From the NCBI RefSeq assembly GCF_900096895.1, contig NZ_FMYO01000011.1, positions 18,911 through 82,910 of the forward strand: 64,000 bases of DNA, read 5' to 3'. The notes under the pieces are model-generated. The model was not told where the DNA came from. It saw only the letters and a list, made by a program, of their open reading frames with translations, and ran no database searches. The translations under genes were made by a program, and so were the position numbers. Below, in pieces: positions 18,901 through 26,988 of this stretch; position 1 is the first letter of the stretch, and each line of letters opens with the position of its first letter. Source of the stretch: Acinetobacter kookii. Its GTDB lineage: Bacteria > Pseudomonadota > Gammaproteobacteria > Pseudomonadales > Moraxellaceae.

Positions 18901-19479
18901 TTTCAGGAGTTTGAACGCTGTGGCCATACTTCGCCTTGGGGCGAGCAGGGTCTTGGACTCGGCCTGGCCATTGTGCAGCGCATGACCAGCCTGCTGGACT
19001 ATCCGGTACATGTCTATTCTGAATATGGCAAGGGCTCGTGTTTTATGATTGAAGTGCCAATCGTGGATGCGCCTAAAGTGGTGGCAGCGCCAGTACAGGC
19101 GACCCCACTGAAAAGCAAGGCCTACAAGATTCTATGTCTGGACAATGATGAAACCATTCTGGAAGGAATGACCACCTTACTGACCAAATGGGGCTATCAG
19201 GTCTTTAAAGCCACTGAACCTGAACAGGCACTAGAACTCATTCAGCAAGAAAATATTCAGGTCTGGCTGGTCGATCAGCACCTGAACAACAATAAAATTG
19301 GTCTGGATTTCATTCTGGCCAACCGTCAGGAACAGGTTCCGGTGGCACTGATTACCGCAGATTCCGATCCTGAACTGCCACAGCATTTGAAAGATCTCAA
19401 TATTGTGCTGCTGAAAAAGCCGTTAAAACCGGCATCACTGCGTTCCTGGTTATCGGGCTTAAAAATTTCTGGTTCTTAA
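15988..19479 (+). CDS. crbS: CrbS-like transporter/histidine kinase hybrid
   Basis: A 1163-residue fusion. Residues 1 to about 510 form a sodium:solute symporter-like domain with about 13 helices. Residues about 545-640 form a helical linker like the STAC domain. Then come a PAS-like domain (about 651-770), a HisKA domain with phospho-accepting His814 (AASHDLLQP), an ATPase domain (NFVSNALRYT, DTGPGI, GLGLGLAIV) and a C-terminal receiver with acceptor Asp1096 (LVDQHL). This is the architecture of CrbS in Vibrio and MxtR in Pseudomonas, which govern acetate use through acs. Here it is divergent from yjcH-actP, with a matching regulator at 20772 and acs at 28427. Confidence 0.9.
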   Translation: MNSWLIIGVLALYIALLFICAFFGEKHASRLSTRGRMLLFSLTLGVYCSSWTFYGATGAAVREGIIFLPIYLGPLIFVGVGYDIWRRLGRVRQHHAISSIADFVAARYGKSGPLASLVTILAVIAIIPYLALQLRAIALSAAVVLQQNTGIQSTTNSVLFLTGILAILAMLFGTRQIANTEQHGGLMLAVAFESFVKLFALLCVALFFVFDAPENLGQISTDVAETFKQVQLFGVPETFWVQTLLAALAIICLPRQFHVAVVELRDEKHIRGARRWFATYLILTTLAIIPIASWALHAAPHFLAIPDVAVLSLPLSYDQEWLTLLAFLGGFSASTGMLLVSSVALSIMLSNDLIMPALWRTGILSRHDKRLPLVLKFTRRVCILAVMLLGFLFFHFFNDIDQLSVFGLLAFSAVAQFAPALIGGLYWRGGSKQGVYAGLIAGFVMWAYTLLLPTVLRSLPAEYSYFSQQFLLAGPLGMDWLRPEALFGFQSFAPLTHGVTWALGLNIMLYVWVSRIFRPSIAEQIQAESFFYYETKPLPTHNASSEINYSHQDVARLKVGDLITLAKRITGEGPATQAFQQFCAQNNVILNENSNANGMWWRFTEQYLAGTIGAASARTLLTTAMVNNGLALGQVANILDQASQWQRFNQNLIMTMIDHMTQGVSVVDENMCLVAWNNQYLKLFDYPKDIVYVGCPIADLIRYNAERGECGPGSVEEHVRKRIHWMAMGSAHEFERIRKDGRVIQMRGNPIEGGGFVTTFADITAFRENEAVLEARVQDRTQQLADALSEQQLAREQADRANMSKSRFIAAASHDLLQPMHAARLFSTALEQSVQSDEDRKTLQQLDRALHGAESMLSALLDIARLEGGTIQPKRQPYPLHDLLSDLELQFKSIAAQRGIKFSVHDAQFWIDTDPQWIRRIIQNFVSNALRYTAKGKVVVGVLRSAEKPRHIRIGVWDTGPGIAEEQRIKLFQEFERCGHTSPWGEQGLGLGLAIVQRMTSLLDYPVHVYSEYGKGSCFMIEVPIVDAPKVVAAPVQATPLKSKAYKILCLDNDETILEGMTTLLTKWGYQVFKATEPEQALELIQQENIQVWLVDQHLNNNKIGLDFILANRQEQVPVALITADSDPELPQHLKDLNIVLLKKPLKPASLRSWLSGLKISGS

Positions 19480-19507
19480 GCGACTTATTCAGAAATCACT
19501 ACAGATC

Positions 19508-19543
19508 AAACGTTCATTTCATGTATGTGAAATGGACGTTTTC
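19508..19543 (+). terminator. Terminator of the CrbS-like gene
   Basis: AAACGTTCATTTCA (19508-19521) and TGAAATGGACGTTT (19528-19541) pair over 13 of 14 positions and run into a T-rich stretch, 29 bases after the stop codon. Confidence 0.72.
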
Positions 19544-19905
19544 ATTACATAAAAACACCCTCTCTTTACCTCACTGGCAATTTATTTTCTGTTCTAGGCA
19601 AAATTGCTCAAATTCTTTAATTTAGCCGCCTCTTTATTGACCAAAAATTTCAACCTTGTATTTCCTATGGCAAAGATGATCAAAATTTAAATATACACTT
19701 GTATAATTGGTTACAATTTTTTCAAGCCATTATTATTAAAAATATTTTTAGAAGAAAAATCCATTATATAACTTTAGTCGTATTCCGTTTGGGGTCAGCC
19801 TGGCTCATATATGAGAGCAATAAGTGATCAGTTTAATCTGTCTATCAGTCTGCCTAAAAACGCTGCCCAAGAAACTGATCATCATAGAAAATACAGGAGT
19901 TTAAG
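19544..19905 (+). promoter_or_regulatory. Leader region with a long inverted repeat before the 19906 gene
   Basis: This 362-base AT-rich stretch holds no gene. TGATCAGTTT (19825-19834) and AAACTGATCA (19872-19881) form a perfect 10-bp inverted repeat with a 37-base loop, ending 24 bases before the start codon. A perfect palindrome CTCATATATGAG is at 19804-19815. These could be operator sites or an RNA structure near the ribosome site; no known riboswitch was recognised. Confidence 0.4.
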
Positions 19906-20673
19906 ATGAACATTTCTGAAGCCGGAAGTTATGGCGTAGATCAATCGCAACAATTTTACCGTCAATATGGGGCCAATGCCCTGTTGCCCGAAATTCAATG
20001 GACCGAACTATTTAGACCCAGCCACTTAAAGGACACTCATATTCAAGCCCTGAATACCCTGTATCAAAGTGCCGTTCCGCTGGCCTTGCAGGTATTCGAT
20101 GAGTTGAATTTTGACGTCTTTAGCCCTGCAGCCTATAAACCGCAAGGCTTGGGTTTATTTGAGAAACTCGCTGAACAGGAAGACAAGCTGATTCAGTCTT
20201 TAGCCGCTGAAGCTAAAGACTTAACGGATAAAGTCCGTCACCAAATTTGGAGCATGTTATTGCGTGGTGGTGCCGTGCTGGTGTTTAAGGCATGGCTTGG
20301 AAAAGTCAAAACCGATCAGGATCTGCTCGACACCACCCAGTTTGATGAACTCTCTGATCTGCTATTTATTAAAACCCCACCCCTGGAATTGGCAAAACAT
20401 TTAGGCATCAATGCCCATGCCGATGAAGATCATATTTTCCTGCTGTATGGCAGCGATGTCTATTTAGACCGCTTTAACAGTCTGGAAACCGCAGCATTGT
20501 TTGTCGATTTGGGCGTATATGATGCTGCCTTCTTGAGTTTGCGCGATGACAGTGTGGCTGAATATCTGAAAGAGAAAGCCTATGTCACTCAAGAGCAAAT
20601 TGATGATCTGCAATGTGCATTGAATCCCTTATTTTGCACAGACAGCACTCCCAGACAAAGCTGCGTCGCCTAA
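19906..20673 (+). CDS. Conserved-looking protein of unknown function
   Basis: A 255-residue soluble protein with no recognised domain. It is mostly helical in composition, with a short hydrophobic patch MLLRGGAVLVFKAWLG at about 117-132 that is too weak to call a membrane anchor. There is no signal peptide. The start at 19906 has AGGAG upstream (CAGGAGTTTAAG). Codon use resembles its neighbours, and a strong terminator shared with the convergent response regulator follows. Its place between a CrbS-like kinase and a CrbR-like regulator suggests a link to acetate metabolism, but this is inference from position only. Confidence 0.7.
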   Translation: MNISEAGSYGVDQSQQFYRQYGANALLPEIQWTELFRPSHLKDTHIQALNTLYQSAVPLALQVFDELNFDVFSPAAYKPQGLGLFEKLAEQEDKLIQSLAAEAKDLTDKVRHQIWSMLLRGGAVLVFKAWLGKVKTDQDLLDTTQFDELSDLLFIKTPPLELAKHLGINAHADEDHIFLLYGSDVYLDRFNSLETAALFVDLGVYDAAFLSLRDDSVAEYLKEKAYVTQEQIDDLQCALNPLFCTDSTPRQSCVA

Positions 20674-20715
20674 TGCAAGACATTAAAAGCTTTGTTTTTT
20701 AAAGTCATTTCCAAC

Positions 20716-20749
20716 AAAAAAAGGCACTTTTATCAAGTGCCTTTTTTTT
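20716..20749. terminator. Bidirectional terminator between the 19906 gene and the response regulator
   Basis: AAAAAAAGGCACTT-loop-AAGTGCCTTTTTTTT has a strong stem with A- and T-runs and lies between convergent genes. Confidence 0.88.
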
Positions 20750-20771
20750 GTTCAATGCTCTATGCAGCAGA

Positions 20772-21422
20772 TTACATTTTCTTTTCTTCGATATTTAGCG
20801 CACTGATGGCCAATACGGCCTGAGTACGATTTTGCACATTCAGTTTACGGAAAATGGCCGTCACATGTGCCTTAATGGTCGCTTCAGAAACATCCAGTTC
20901 ATAGGCAATCTGCTTATTCAGCAAACCTTCCGCCACCATCATCAATACGCGGAATTGTTGCGGGGTAAGTGACTGAATACGTTCTGCCAGGGCGGTTTCA
21001 TCTGCTGCACGCGGGTCAAAGTTCATGTTGGCAGGCAAGTTTGGCGGTAACCAGATTTCCCCTTCCAGTACCTGACGGATTGCCTCACCAATATGGCTTG
21101 GATGCGCAGATTTCGGAATATAACCCATTGCTCCATGGGCTATGGCACGTTGAATAATCGATACTTCTTCATGCGCAGACACCACAATAATCGGAATGGA
21201 TGGATATTGGGCACGAACATGCACCAAAGCCGAAAAGCCCGAAGCTCCCGGCAAATTAAGATCCAGTAAAACCAAATCTGGTTCCGGTCCATTATCCAGG
21301 CGCTCATAAAACTCATTGACTGCAGCAGTTTCCTGAATTTGCGCTTGCGGCAAACTGTAACGAACAGCTTGAATCAAGGCATGACGAAACAGGGGATGAT
21401 CATCTACGATTAAAATATTCAT
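20772..21422 (-). CDS. crbR: LuxR/NarL-family response regulator, CrbR-like
   Basis: A 216-residue two-domain regulator. The receiver starts MNILIVDDHPLFRHAL and has the acceptor aspartate in DLVLLDLNLPG. A C-terminal LuxR-type helix-turn-helix follows (LTPQQFRVLMMVAEG, then LDVSEATIKAHVTAIFRKL). CrbR in Vibrio and ErdR in Pseudomonas are of this type and activate acs; the probable partner kinase is at 15988. The frame extends to 21449, but a start at 21422 gives the normal receiver N-terminus. The ribosome site is weak for all candidates. The regulator is not in an operon with the kinase. Confidence 0.87.
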   Translation of the reverse strand: MNILIVDDHPLFRHALIQAVRYSLPQAQIQETAAVNEFYERLDNGPEPDLVLLDLNLPGASGFSALVHVRAQYPSIPIIVVSAHEEVSIIQRAIAHGAMGYIPKSAHPSHIGEAIRQVLEGEIWLPPNLPANMNFDPRAADETALAERIQSLTPQQFRVLMMVAEGLLNKQIAYELDVSEATIKAHVTAIFRKLNVQNRTQAVLAISALNIEEKKM

Positions 21423-21798
21423 AAGCAGCATGAAAGATCTGGTGCACATTAAGAGCTATTCTAACCACACAAGCACTATTAAGGATATGCAAACAATCAC
21501 TTTTTTCATCCAATACGGCATTATTTTCTCAAAAAATTCCTTTTTTTAAGTTTTTTCGAAAAATCATCAAACTAAATCATATTTTGATATAAATTTTATC
21601 GGCCAATTTAAAATACTTATCAATAAGCAATATAAATATATAAATCAACGTACTAAATCATATAAAAGCACATTTTGGTGACTTTTTCCTTTATATCTCA
21701 AAATAAGATAACTTTTCTTGATTTGCTTATTTTACAGAATATGCCTGCTGTTGATTAATAAAGCTATTCCAAGATTTTATGTTTTAGGTTATCCCCAA
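21423..21798. other. AT-rich intergenic region with divergent promoters
   Basis: A 376-base very AT-rich stretch between crbR (leftward) and msuE (rightward). It must hold both promoters, but no hexamer pair stood out. No open frame with a credible start was seen; the 27 codons in frame before msuE lack a ribosome site. Confidence 0.6.
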
Positions 21799-22533
21799 AT
21801 GTCTATTTTAAATGCGCAAAAACCGTTGAATATTGTTGCTGTATCAGGCGGCTTAAACAATCCTTCTAAAACCGAGGCGCTGGTCCAAGCCATTATTGAT
21901 GAGTTAGGTGAAGCAACGCCAATTCATGTGCACTTTATTAAATTTAGCGAAATCGGCTCTTTACTGGGCGGTGCAATTTACCGTAACCAGTTGCCACAAC
22001 GTGTACAGGATGACCTGGCTGCAGTTGAAGCGGCAGATGCCCTGATTGTCGGCACACCGGTTTACCGTGCATCATTCACCGGACTTTTCAAACATTTCTT
22101 TGATTTTGTAGAACAAACTGCCTTGGTCGATGTCCCGGTATTACTGGCTGCATCTGGCGGTTCTGAACGCCATGCCTTGGTGCTGGAACATCAATTGCGT
22201 CCATTGTTCAGCTTTTTCCAGGCGCAGACTTTACCGATTGGCGTCTATGCAACCGACCGTGACTTTACCCCTGAATATACCATTCACAGTGAACTGCTGC
22301 GTGACCGCATTACCCTCGCTGTAGCACGTGCATTGCCAATTCTTGAGTGGGCACCTGCCAAAGGCCAGCGCGCTGAAGTGGTCAAAGAGAAATCTCAGCA
22401 AGCCAACCAGAACCTCGGCATCAACAAACAGATTGAACAAGAAGAAGTGCTTCCTTCCGCTGCTGTTCCAAGCCTGGATGCTGCCGAAGCGCGCCTGCAC
22501 AGCAAAAAAGCGCCGAAGCCGCAAGTGGCTTAA
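21799..22533 (+). CDS. msuE: NADPH-dependent FMN reductase MsuE
   Basis: A 244-residue flavodoxin-fold reductase. The N-terminus NIVAVSGGLNNPSKTEALV carries the FMN phosphate loop, followed by ADALIVGTPVYRASFTGLFKHFFD and LLAASGGSERHALVLEHQLRPLFSFF, all typical of SsuE/MsuE enzymes. It supplies reduced FMN to two-component monooxygenases that release sulfur from organosulfur compounds. A longer frame begins at 21718, but the ATG at 21799 gives the family-like start. The C-terminal 50 residues are polar and rich in Lys, Gln and Ala, beyond the usual fold. sfnG follows after 35 bases, so the reductase and its monooxygenase form an operon. Confidence 0.9.
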   Translation: MSILNAQKPLNIVAVSGGLNNPSKTEALVQAIIDELGEATPIHVHFIKFSEIGSLLGGAIYRNQLPQRVQDDLAAVEAADALIVGTPVYRASFTGLFKHFFDFVEQTALVDVPVLLAASGGSERHALVLEHQLRPLFSFFQAQTLPIGVYATDRDFTPEYTIHSELLRDRITLAVARALPILEWAPAKGQRAEVVKEKSQQANQNLGINKQIEQEEVLPSAAVPSLDAAEARLHSKKAPKPQVA

Positions 22534-22568
22534 AGCAACTAAGCAATTACATCCTGAGGGTATACAGA

Positions 22569-23675
22569 ATGTCAGTACAAGATAAAAACATTACATTTGC
22601 TTATTGGGTGCCAAACGTCAGCGGTGGTTTGGTGGTGAGCGATATTGAACAGCGTACAGACTGGAGTTATGACTACAACGTGCGCCTGGCACGAACAGCG
22701 GAAAACAGCGGCTTTGACTATGCCTTGACCCAGATTCGTTTTACTGCCGGCTATAACGCGGAAAACCAGCATGAATCTGTCAGCTTCAGCCATGGCCTGT
22801 TGGCGAAGACTGAAAAACTTAAGGTGATTGCTGCAATTTTGCCAGGTCCATGGAAGCCGGCACTGGCTGCAAAACAATTGGCGACGATTGACCACCTGAC
22901 CAATGGCCGTATTGCCATTAACGTGGTCAGTGGCTGGTTCCGCGGCGAGTTTGATGCCATTGGCGAAGAATGGCCTGAACATGACCAGCGTTATGCACGT
23001 TCTGAAGAATTCATTCGCAGCTTAAAAGGTGTGTGGACTCAGGATCATTTCAATTTCGATGGCAAGTTCTACCAGTTCAAGGACTATACCCTGGCACCAA
23101 AACCGGTGCAAAAACCGCATATTGAAATCTTTCAGGGCGGTAGTTCACGTGCTGCGCGTGACATGGCTTCACGGGTATCGGACTGGTACTTTACCAACGG
23201 CAACACGCCAGAAGAGCTGAAAAAGCAGATTGATGATATTCGTGAAAAAGCCAAAGCCAATAATCATTCAATCAAGATTGGCGTGAATGCCTTCATCATC
23301 GCCCGTGATACTGAAGAGGAAGCGCAAGCCGTACTGCAAGAAATTGTGGCCAAAGCCAATGTGCAGGCCGTGAAATCTTTTGGGGATGCCACCCGTGAAG
23401 CAGGTGCTGCAACATTCGAGGGTGAAGGTAACTGGGCTAAATCGACCTTTGAAGATCTGGTGCAGTACAATGATGGTTTTAAAACCAATTTGATCGGCAC
23501 GCCGCAGCAAATTGCGGAACGTATTGTTGAACTGAAAGCAGTCGGTGTGGATCTGATTTTGTCCGGCTTCTTACATTTTATTGAAGAAATTGAATATTTT
23601 GGACAAAAAGTGTTGCCATTGGTTCGTCAACTGGAAGCGCAGCAGCTCGCTGTTGTCACCTCTAAGTCTGCTTAA
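22569..23675 (+). CDS. sfnG: Dimethylsulfone monooxygenase SfnG
   Basis: A 368-residue bacterial-luciferase-like FMNH2-dependent monooxygenase. The opening ITFAYWVPNVSGGLVVSDIEQRTDW, the block NGRIAINVVSGWFRGEF and EIFQGGSSRAARDMASRVSDWYF fit SfnG, which oxidises dimethylsulfone to methanesulfinate and opens a route to sulfite. SsuD, the alkanesulfonate enzyme, is the related alternative. It is the second gene after msuE, its probable source of FMNH2, and is closed by a terminator. In related bacteria such operons are induced under sulfate limitation by CysB/SfnR-type control; no binding site was identified here. Confidence 0.9.
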   Translation: MSVQDKNITFAYWVPNVSGGLVVSDIEQRTDWSYDYNVRLARTAENSGFDYALTQIRFTAGYNAENQHESVSFSHGLLAKTEKLKVIAAILPGPWKPALAAKQLATIDHLTNGRIAINVVSGWFRGEFDAIGEEWPEHDQRYARSEEFIRSLKGVWTQDHFNFDGKFYQFKDYTLAPKPVQKPHIEIFQGGSSRAARDMASRVSDWYFTNGNTPEELKKQIDDIREKAKANNHSIKIGVNAFIIARDTEEEAQAVLQEIVAKANVQAVKSFGDATREAGAATFEGEGNWAKSTFEDLVQYNDGFKTNLIGTPQQIAERIVELKAVGVDLILSGFLHFIEEIEYFGQKVLPLVRQLEAQQLAVVTSKSA

Positions 23676-23740
23676 TCTCGGTAAGCAAACAGACCGTACA
23701 CGAACTCAAATCATAATAATCAAATGGCTTCTCCATCTTT

Positions 23741-23771
23741 CCCTCAAGGCTCGGCTTGAGGGATTTTTTTA
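23741..23771 (+). terminator. Terminator of msuE-sfnG
   Basis: CCCTCAAG-GCTCGG-CTTGAGGG followed by A and seven T residues, 65 bases after the sfnG stop. Confidence 0.85.
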
Positions 23772-24020
23772 CTTGTGTATCAGAAATTTTTAGCTTAATA
23801 GAAGCAATTAGTTCTCTCCATCTTTTCTATTCCATCAATTGTATTAGCCAGTCTTGTTAAAGTTTTTAGCCCTTTCTTTCAGATGAGCATTGGAATTGAT
23901 ACCTTGGAGCCAAAAAGCAATAACCAATCGGCAACCAGAAAAAACAAGAACAGCATGGTGGCTGCTTAAACTAACTTTTAAAGTAAGGCAATAGCGGCAA
24001 AAAATAAGCTGGAAATAAAG
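23772..24020. other. Intergenic region, no gene supported
   Basis: About 250 bases between the sfnG terminator and the lipoprotein gene. A 28-codon frame (23883-23969) and a 62-codon minus-strand frame (23844-24032) exist, but neither has a ribosome site or recognisable protein character. Confidence 0.55.
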
Positions 24021-25436
24021 ATGTCTGCTCAATTTTTACTGTCCCTTGCGGGCGCTGCCATTGTATTGGCATTCACCGGATGTGCCTCACCATCCAGGTC
24101 ACCCATTACAGACAGTTATGGTCCTCAGCCGCATCTGCCTGAACCCAAATCCAGTCTGTTTCCTACAGTCAATATTGCCCCGGCCAAAGGCTGGCCTGCC
24201 GGTACAATGCCCACCCCGGCTCCGGGTTTGAAAGTTCAGGCCTTTGCCAAAGAACTGGAACATCCACGCTGGCTGTATGTGTTGCCGAATGGCGATGTGC
24301 TGGTGGCTGAAACCGATGCACCGCCCAAACCGGATGACAGTAAAGGTTTTAGGGGCAAAATCATGAAACTGCTGATGAAGCGTGCCGGGTCATCGCATCC
24401 GAGTGCCAACCGCATTCGCCTGCTGCGTGACAGCAATGGCGATGGGGTGGCAGAGCAAAAAACCGTGTTCCTGCAAAATCTGAATTCACCCTTTGGCATG
24501 GCGCTGGTCGGCAATACGCTGTACGTGGCCAATACGGATGCTTTAATGCGCTTTCCTTATCAAAAAGGTGCAACTCAAATTACCGCAGTCGGCAGCAAAG
24601 TCCTGGATTTACCCGGTGGTTCCCTAAACCACCACTGGACCAAAAATGTGATTGCCAACCCTGCAGGCAGCAAACTCTATATTACCGTGGGTTCAAACAG
24701 TAACGTGGCAGAAAATGGCCTAGACCAGGAAACTGGCCGGGCATTAATTATGGAATTTGATATTGCCAGTGGCAAAGCACGATCCTTCGCCACAGGACTG
24801 CGGAATCCCAATGGGATGGACTGGCAACCGCAAAGTGGCATGCTCTGGACAGTCGTGAATGAGCGGGATGAAATTGGCAATGACCTGGTGCCCGATTACC
24901 TGACTTCGGTCAAAGACGGTGCTTTTTATGGCTGGCCCTATAGTTATTATGGCCAACATGTGGACACACGGGTGAAACCTCAAAACCCTGAACTGGTCGC
25001 ACGTGCAATTAAACCTGATTATGCTCTGGGTAACCATACGGCTTCATTAGGCCTGACATTTTATACGGCTCAATTGATGCCGCAGTATCGCAGTGGTGCG
25101 CTGATTGGTCAACATGGCTCATGGAACCGGAAACCCCATAGTGGCTATAAGGTTATTTTTGTGCCCTTTCAAAATGGCCAACCTTCAGGTCAGCCGCAAG
25201 ATGTATTAAGCGGTTTTTTAAGCAATAAGGGAGATGCTTTTGGACGACCTGTTGGTGTAGCGGTTGATCGTTCCGGGGCTATTTTAGTGGCCGATGATGT
25301 CGGTAATATAATTTGGCGCGTATCGCCCATTGGGACAATGATGGATAACCGGCCAATCAATAAAATGATTAGCCCTGCTTCCGCGAGTCAACAGCCTGTA
25401 AGTTCACAACCTGATGTAGAACAGGCAGCAAAGTAA
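24021..25436 (+). CDS. Lipoprotein of the glucose/sorbosone dehydrogenase family
   Basis: A 471-residue protein with an N-terminal signal and a probable lipobox ending at Cys21 (AFTGC), so it is likely anchored in the cell envelope and faces the periplasm. The body is a six-bladed propeller of the glucose/sorbosone dehydrogenase family: [65 protein letters not shown] and [16 protein letters not shown]. Members are often PQQ-dependent and oxidise sugars or aldoses, but the cofactor and substrate cannot be read here and no PQQ synthesis genes are in the window. GGAA stands seven bases before the ATG. It is a single-gene unit with a strong terminator. Confidence 0.83.
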   Translation: MSAQFLLSLAGAAIVLAFTGCASPSRSPITDSYGPQPHLPEPKSSLFPTVNIAPAKGWPAGTMPTPAPGLKVQAFAKELEHPRWLYVLPNGDVLVAETDAPPKPDDSKGFRGKIMKLLMKRAGSSHPSANRIRLLRDSNGDGVAEQKTVFLQNLNSPFGMALVGNTLYVANTDALMRFPYQKGATQITAVGSKVLDLPGGSLNHHWTKNVIANPAGSKLYITVGSNSNVAENGLDQETGRALIMEFDIASGKARSFATGLRNPNGMDWQPQSGMLWTVVNERDEIGNDLVPDYLTSVKDGAFYGWPYSYYGQHVDTRVKPQNPELVARAIKPDYALGNHTASLGLTFYTAQLMPQYRSGALIGQHGSWNRKPHSGYKVIFVPFQNGQPSGQPQDVLSGFLSNKGDAFGRPVGVAVDRSGAILVADDVGNIIWRVSPIGTMMDNRPINKMISPASASQQPVSSQPDVEQAAK

Positions 25437-25460
25437 TCATGGCTTAATAAAATGATATAA

Positions 25461-25489
25461 AAAAAGCCCGGCATCCTGCCGGGCTTTTT
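25461..25489 (+). terminator. Terminator of the sorbosone-dehydrogenase-like gene
   Basis: AAAAAGCCCGGCA-TCC-TGCCGGGCTTTTT is a perfect 13-bp stem, 25 bases beyond the stop. Confidence 0.9.
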
Positions 25490-25938
25490 CGTATGGGTTA
25501 GTTAAGCATGACTCCTGTCTTTGCTTCACGATCCTGGTGTATGAACGTTTTATTGTTGTTTTATGTTCCGGAACATCCTGTTCCTGTATAACTTCATCAT
25601 AGGAAAAAAATCTGGCTGCGCCCATCCGCAAAATCCTTAAATTGATGTGCGCCAAAGCGTACAGAACTGGCCAATTTTTATGCGTAGAATATGGGCATTC
25701 TTTCTGTCCCGGAAGAATTAATAACTCACAAAAAATCATCAAATTGAATTTTTATTGATCAACTTTATTGACAGAACATTACATATCCGACTAAAAAACA
25801 CACAAGTTGTTAAGATGTGTACTTTTCAATCTTTTTTATTTCGGTTTTATTTAATTAAGCATTTGATAAATAATAAATTTTAAAAATGAATTTCGTATAA
25901 CGACCATTATGTCAAATGAGCATACCTTCATATAATCT
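25490..25938. other. AT-rich DNA before the two-gene cassette
   Basis: About 450 bases with no supported gene. A minus-strand frame (25437-25742) runs through the terminator and is rejected. Base composition falls steeply from about 25740 onward, which may mark the left edge of acquired DNA. No integrase, att-like duplication or IS end was recognised. Confidence 0.5.
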
Positions 25939-25998
25939 AAATATTCACGATGTATATTTAATAAAAATCTTTATTTTTAAAATATTCACGATGTATAT
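25939..25998. repeat. 19-bp direct repeats before the cassette promoter
   Basis: AAATATTCACGATGTATAT occurs identically at 25939-25957 and 25980-25998, 41 bases apart (about four helical turns). The second copy ends one base before the -35 hexamer. A related 12-mer in opposite orientation, ATATACATCATG (one mismatch to the reverse complement), covers the start codon at 26077-26088. The pattern looks like regulator binding sites. Confidence 0.65.
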
Positions 25999-25999
25999 G

Positions 26000-26028
26000 T
26001 TGACAAGTAGCTTGTATATTTGTATATT
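26000..26028 (+). promoter_or_regulatory. Strong sigma-70 promoter of the two-gene cassette
   Basis: TTGACA (26000-26005), a 17-base spacer and TATATT (26023-26028): a perfect -35, five of six bases in the -10 and optimal spacing. Transcription would start near 26035, about 50 bases before the first ATG. Confidence 0.75.
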
Positions 26029-26057
26029 TAGCTTATTGAGACTCAATATACAAATAT
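26016..26057. promoter_or_regulatory. Overlapping inverted repeats at the cassette promoter (probable operator)
   Basis: ATATTTGTATATT (26016-26028) and AATATACAAATAT (26045-26057) are exact 13-bp inverted repeats spanning the -10 box and start point. Inside, TATTGAG-A-CTCAATA (26034-26048) is another perfect palindrome that shares bases with the right arm, so the two cannot pair at the same time. Binding here would block transcription directly. Confidence 0.6.
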
Positions 26058-26085
26058 TTAAACCAGTTTAAATAGGATATACATC

Positions 26086-26637
26086 ATGAATAAACATCAA
26101 TCTGTAATTGTTTTTACATCTGAATCGAAAGATTCTTTAGTGAAGAATGGTGGAAGCAGAGCTTGGCGAGCTGTAATAAGTAAATTAGAGCAAGCAGAAT
26201 ATTTAATATGTACTCAAAATACGAATAAGCTACATGAGCACGATCCTCAAATTGCTCATGGACAAGCTTTTTATATTGGTCGGATTCAGAATATTGAAAT
26301 TGTTGAAGATGATCGAAAATTTATACAAGTTTCTGAATATGCTTTTTTACCTAATGAAGCCAAATTTAAGGAAGCATGGAAACGCTTGACGCAAGGTGAA
26401 TCAAATAAATCCCAGCAATATCCAATTCGTTATCAGGGCACAAAGGAATTGTTTGAAATATTAGATTTGAATGTAGATACGTTGGACTGGATCAAAGTCG
26501 ATCAAAAGAAAAATATAGAGGAACCAAAAACATTTATATCTGTAAGCCTTCCAGAATTAATAGAGGAAGCTAGACAAAAAATTTCAAAGGCTGCCAATGT
26601 TAGCCCCGATAAAGTAACAATCCAAATTTCATTTTAA
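26086..26637 (+). CDS. Unknown protein, first gene of a low-GC two-gene cassette
   Basis: A 183-residue soluble protein with no recognised catalytic motif. It opens with a strand-rich part (SVIVFTSESKDSLVKNGGSRAW, AEYLICTQN, HGQAFYIGRIQNIEIVEDD, FIQVSEYAFLP) followed by a charged helical part and a separate C-terminal segment (LPELIEEARQKISKAANVSPDKVTIQISF). The GxAFYIGRIxxI strand pattern recalls PUA/EVE-like barrels that bind modified bases, but this is a weak impression. AGGA lies eight bases before the ATG. Codon use is much more AT-rich than in the flanking genes, which suggests transfer. A repeat-rich promoter precedes it, and a 78-residue partner follows after 26 bases. Confidence 0.7.
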   Translation: MNKHQSVIVFTSESKDSLVKNGGSRAWRAVISKLEQAEYLICTQNTNKLHEHDPQIAHGQAFYIGRIQNIEIVEDDRKFIQVSEYAFLPNEAKFKEAWKRLTQGESNKSQQYPIRYQGTKELFEILDLNVDTLDWIKVDQKKNIEEPKTFISVSLPELIEEARQKISKAANVSPDKVTIQISF

Positions 26638-26663
26638 AGTAAATAAATCTAAGAGGAATTAAT

Positions 26664-26900
26664 ATGAATAATCAAATTTTTGACGCTATTCGTGTAGCTT
26701 TAGCAAATGCAGATGAAAGCTCTTGGACACAAGAGTTACATATCCAAGTTATTAAATATGCAGATAGTTTGGTAAATGTCACAGGAAAAGAGTTTTGTGA
26801 TGCCGTCCAAATTAAGGATAGTTATTTTGCTGAATTTAATAAGATGAAAAAGATAGCAACAAGATTAGTCGCAGCAGGATTGGATGTTAGTCGTCTATAA
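26664..26900 (+). CDS. Small unknown helical protein, second gene of the cassette
   Basis: A 78-residue protein with AGAGGA six bases before its ATG. It is almost entirely helical in composition: FDAIRVALANADE, ELHIQVIKYADSLVNV, GKEFCDAVQIKDSYFAEFNKMKKIATRLVAAGLDVSRL. The order helix, GKEFCDAV, then IKDSYFAEFNKMKKIA could form a small helix-turn-helix-like bundle, so an autoregulator acting on the upstream repeats is possible. No family could be named. It shares the low GC content and the transcript of its upstream neighbour; the intrinsic terminator at 26989 ends the unit. Confidence 0.65.
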   Translation: MNNQIFDAIRVALANADESSWTQELHIQVIKYADSLVNVTGKEFCDAVQIKDSYFAEFNKMKKIATRLVAAGLDVSRL

Positions 26901-26988
26901 CCTTTGTTTAAAATTCCTAAAATTAACATAATACACCTTATACGAAATTAAAATTTATTTTATATAAATCATTTATTTAAACCTTATT

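Noticed and set aside
23844..24032. 62-codon minus-strand frame before the lipoprotein gene
   Set aside because: Overlaps the start of a well-supported gene and has no recognisable protein character; could be a remnant but nothing supports it.
25437..25742. 101-codon minus-strand frame after the lipoprotein gene
   Set aside because: Its 3' part consists of the plus-strand terminator hairpin; no ribosome site.
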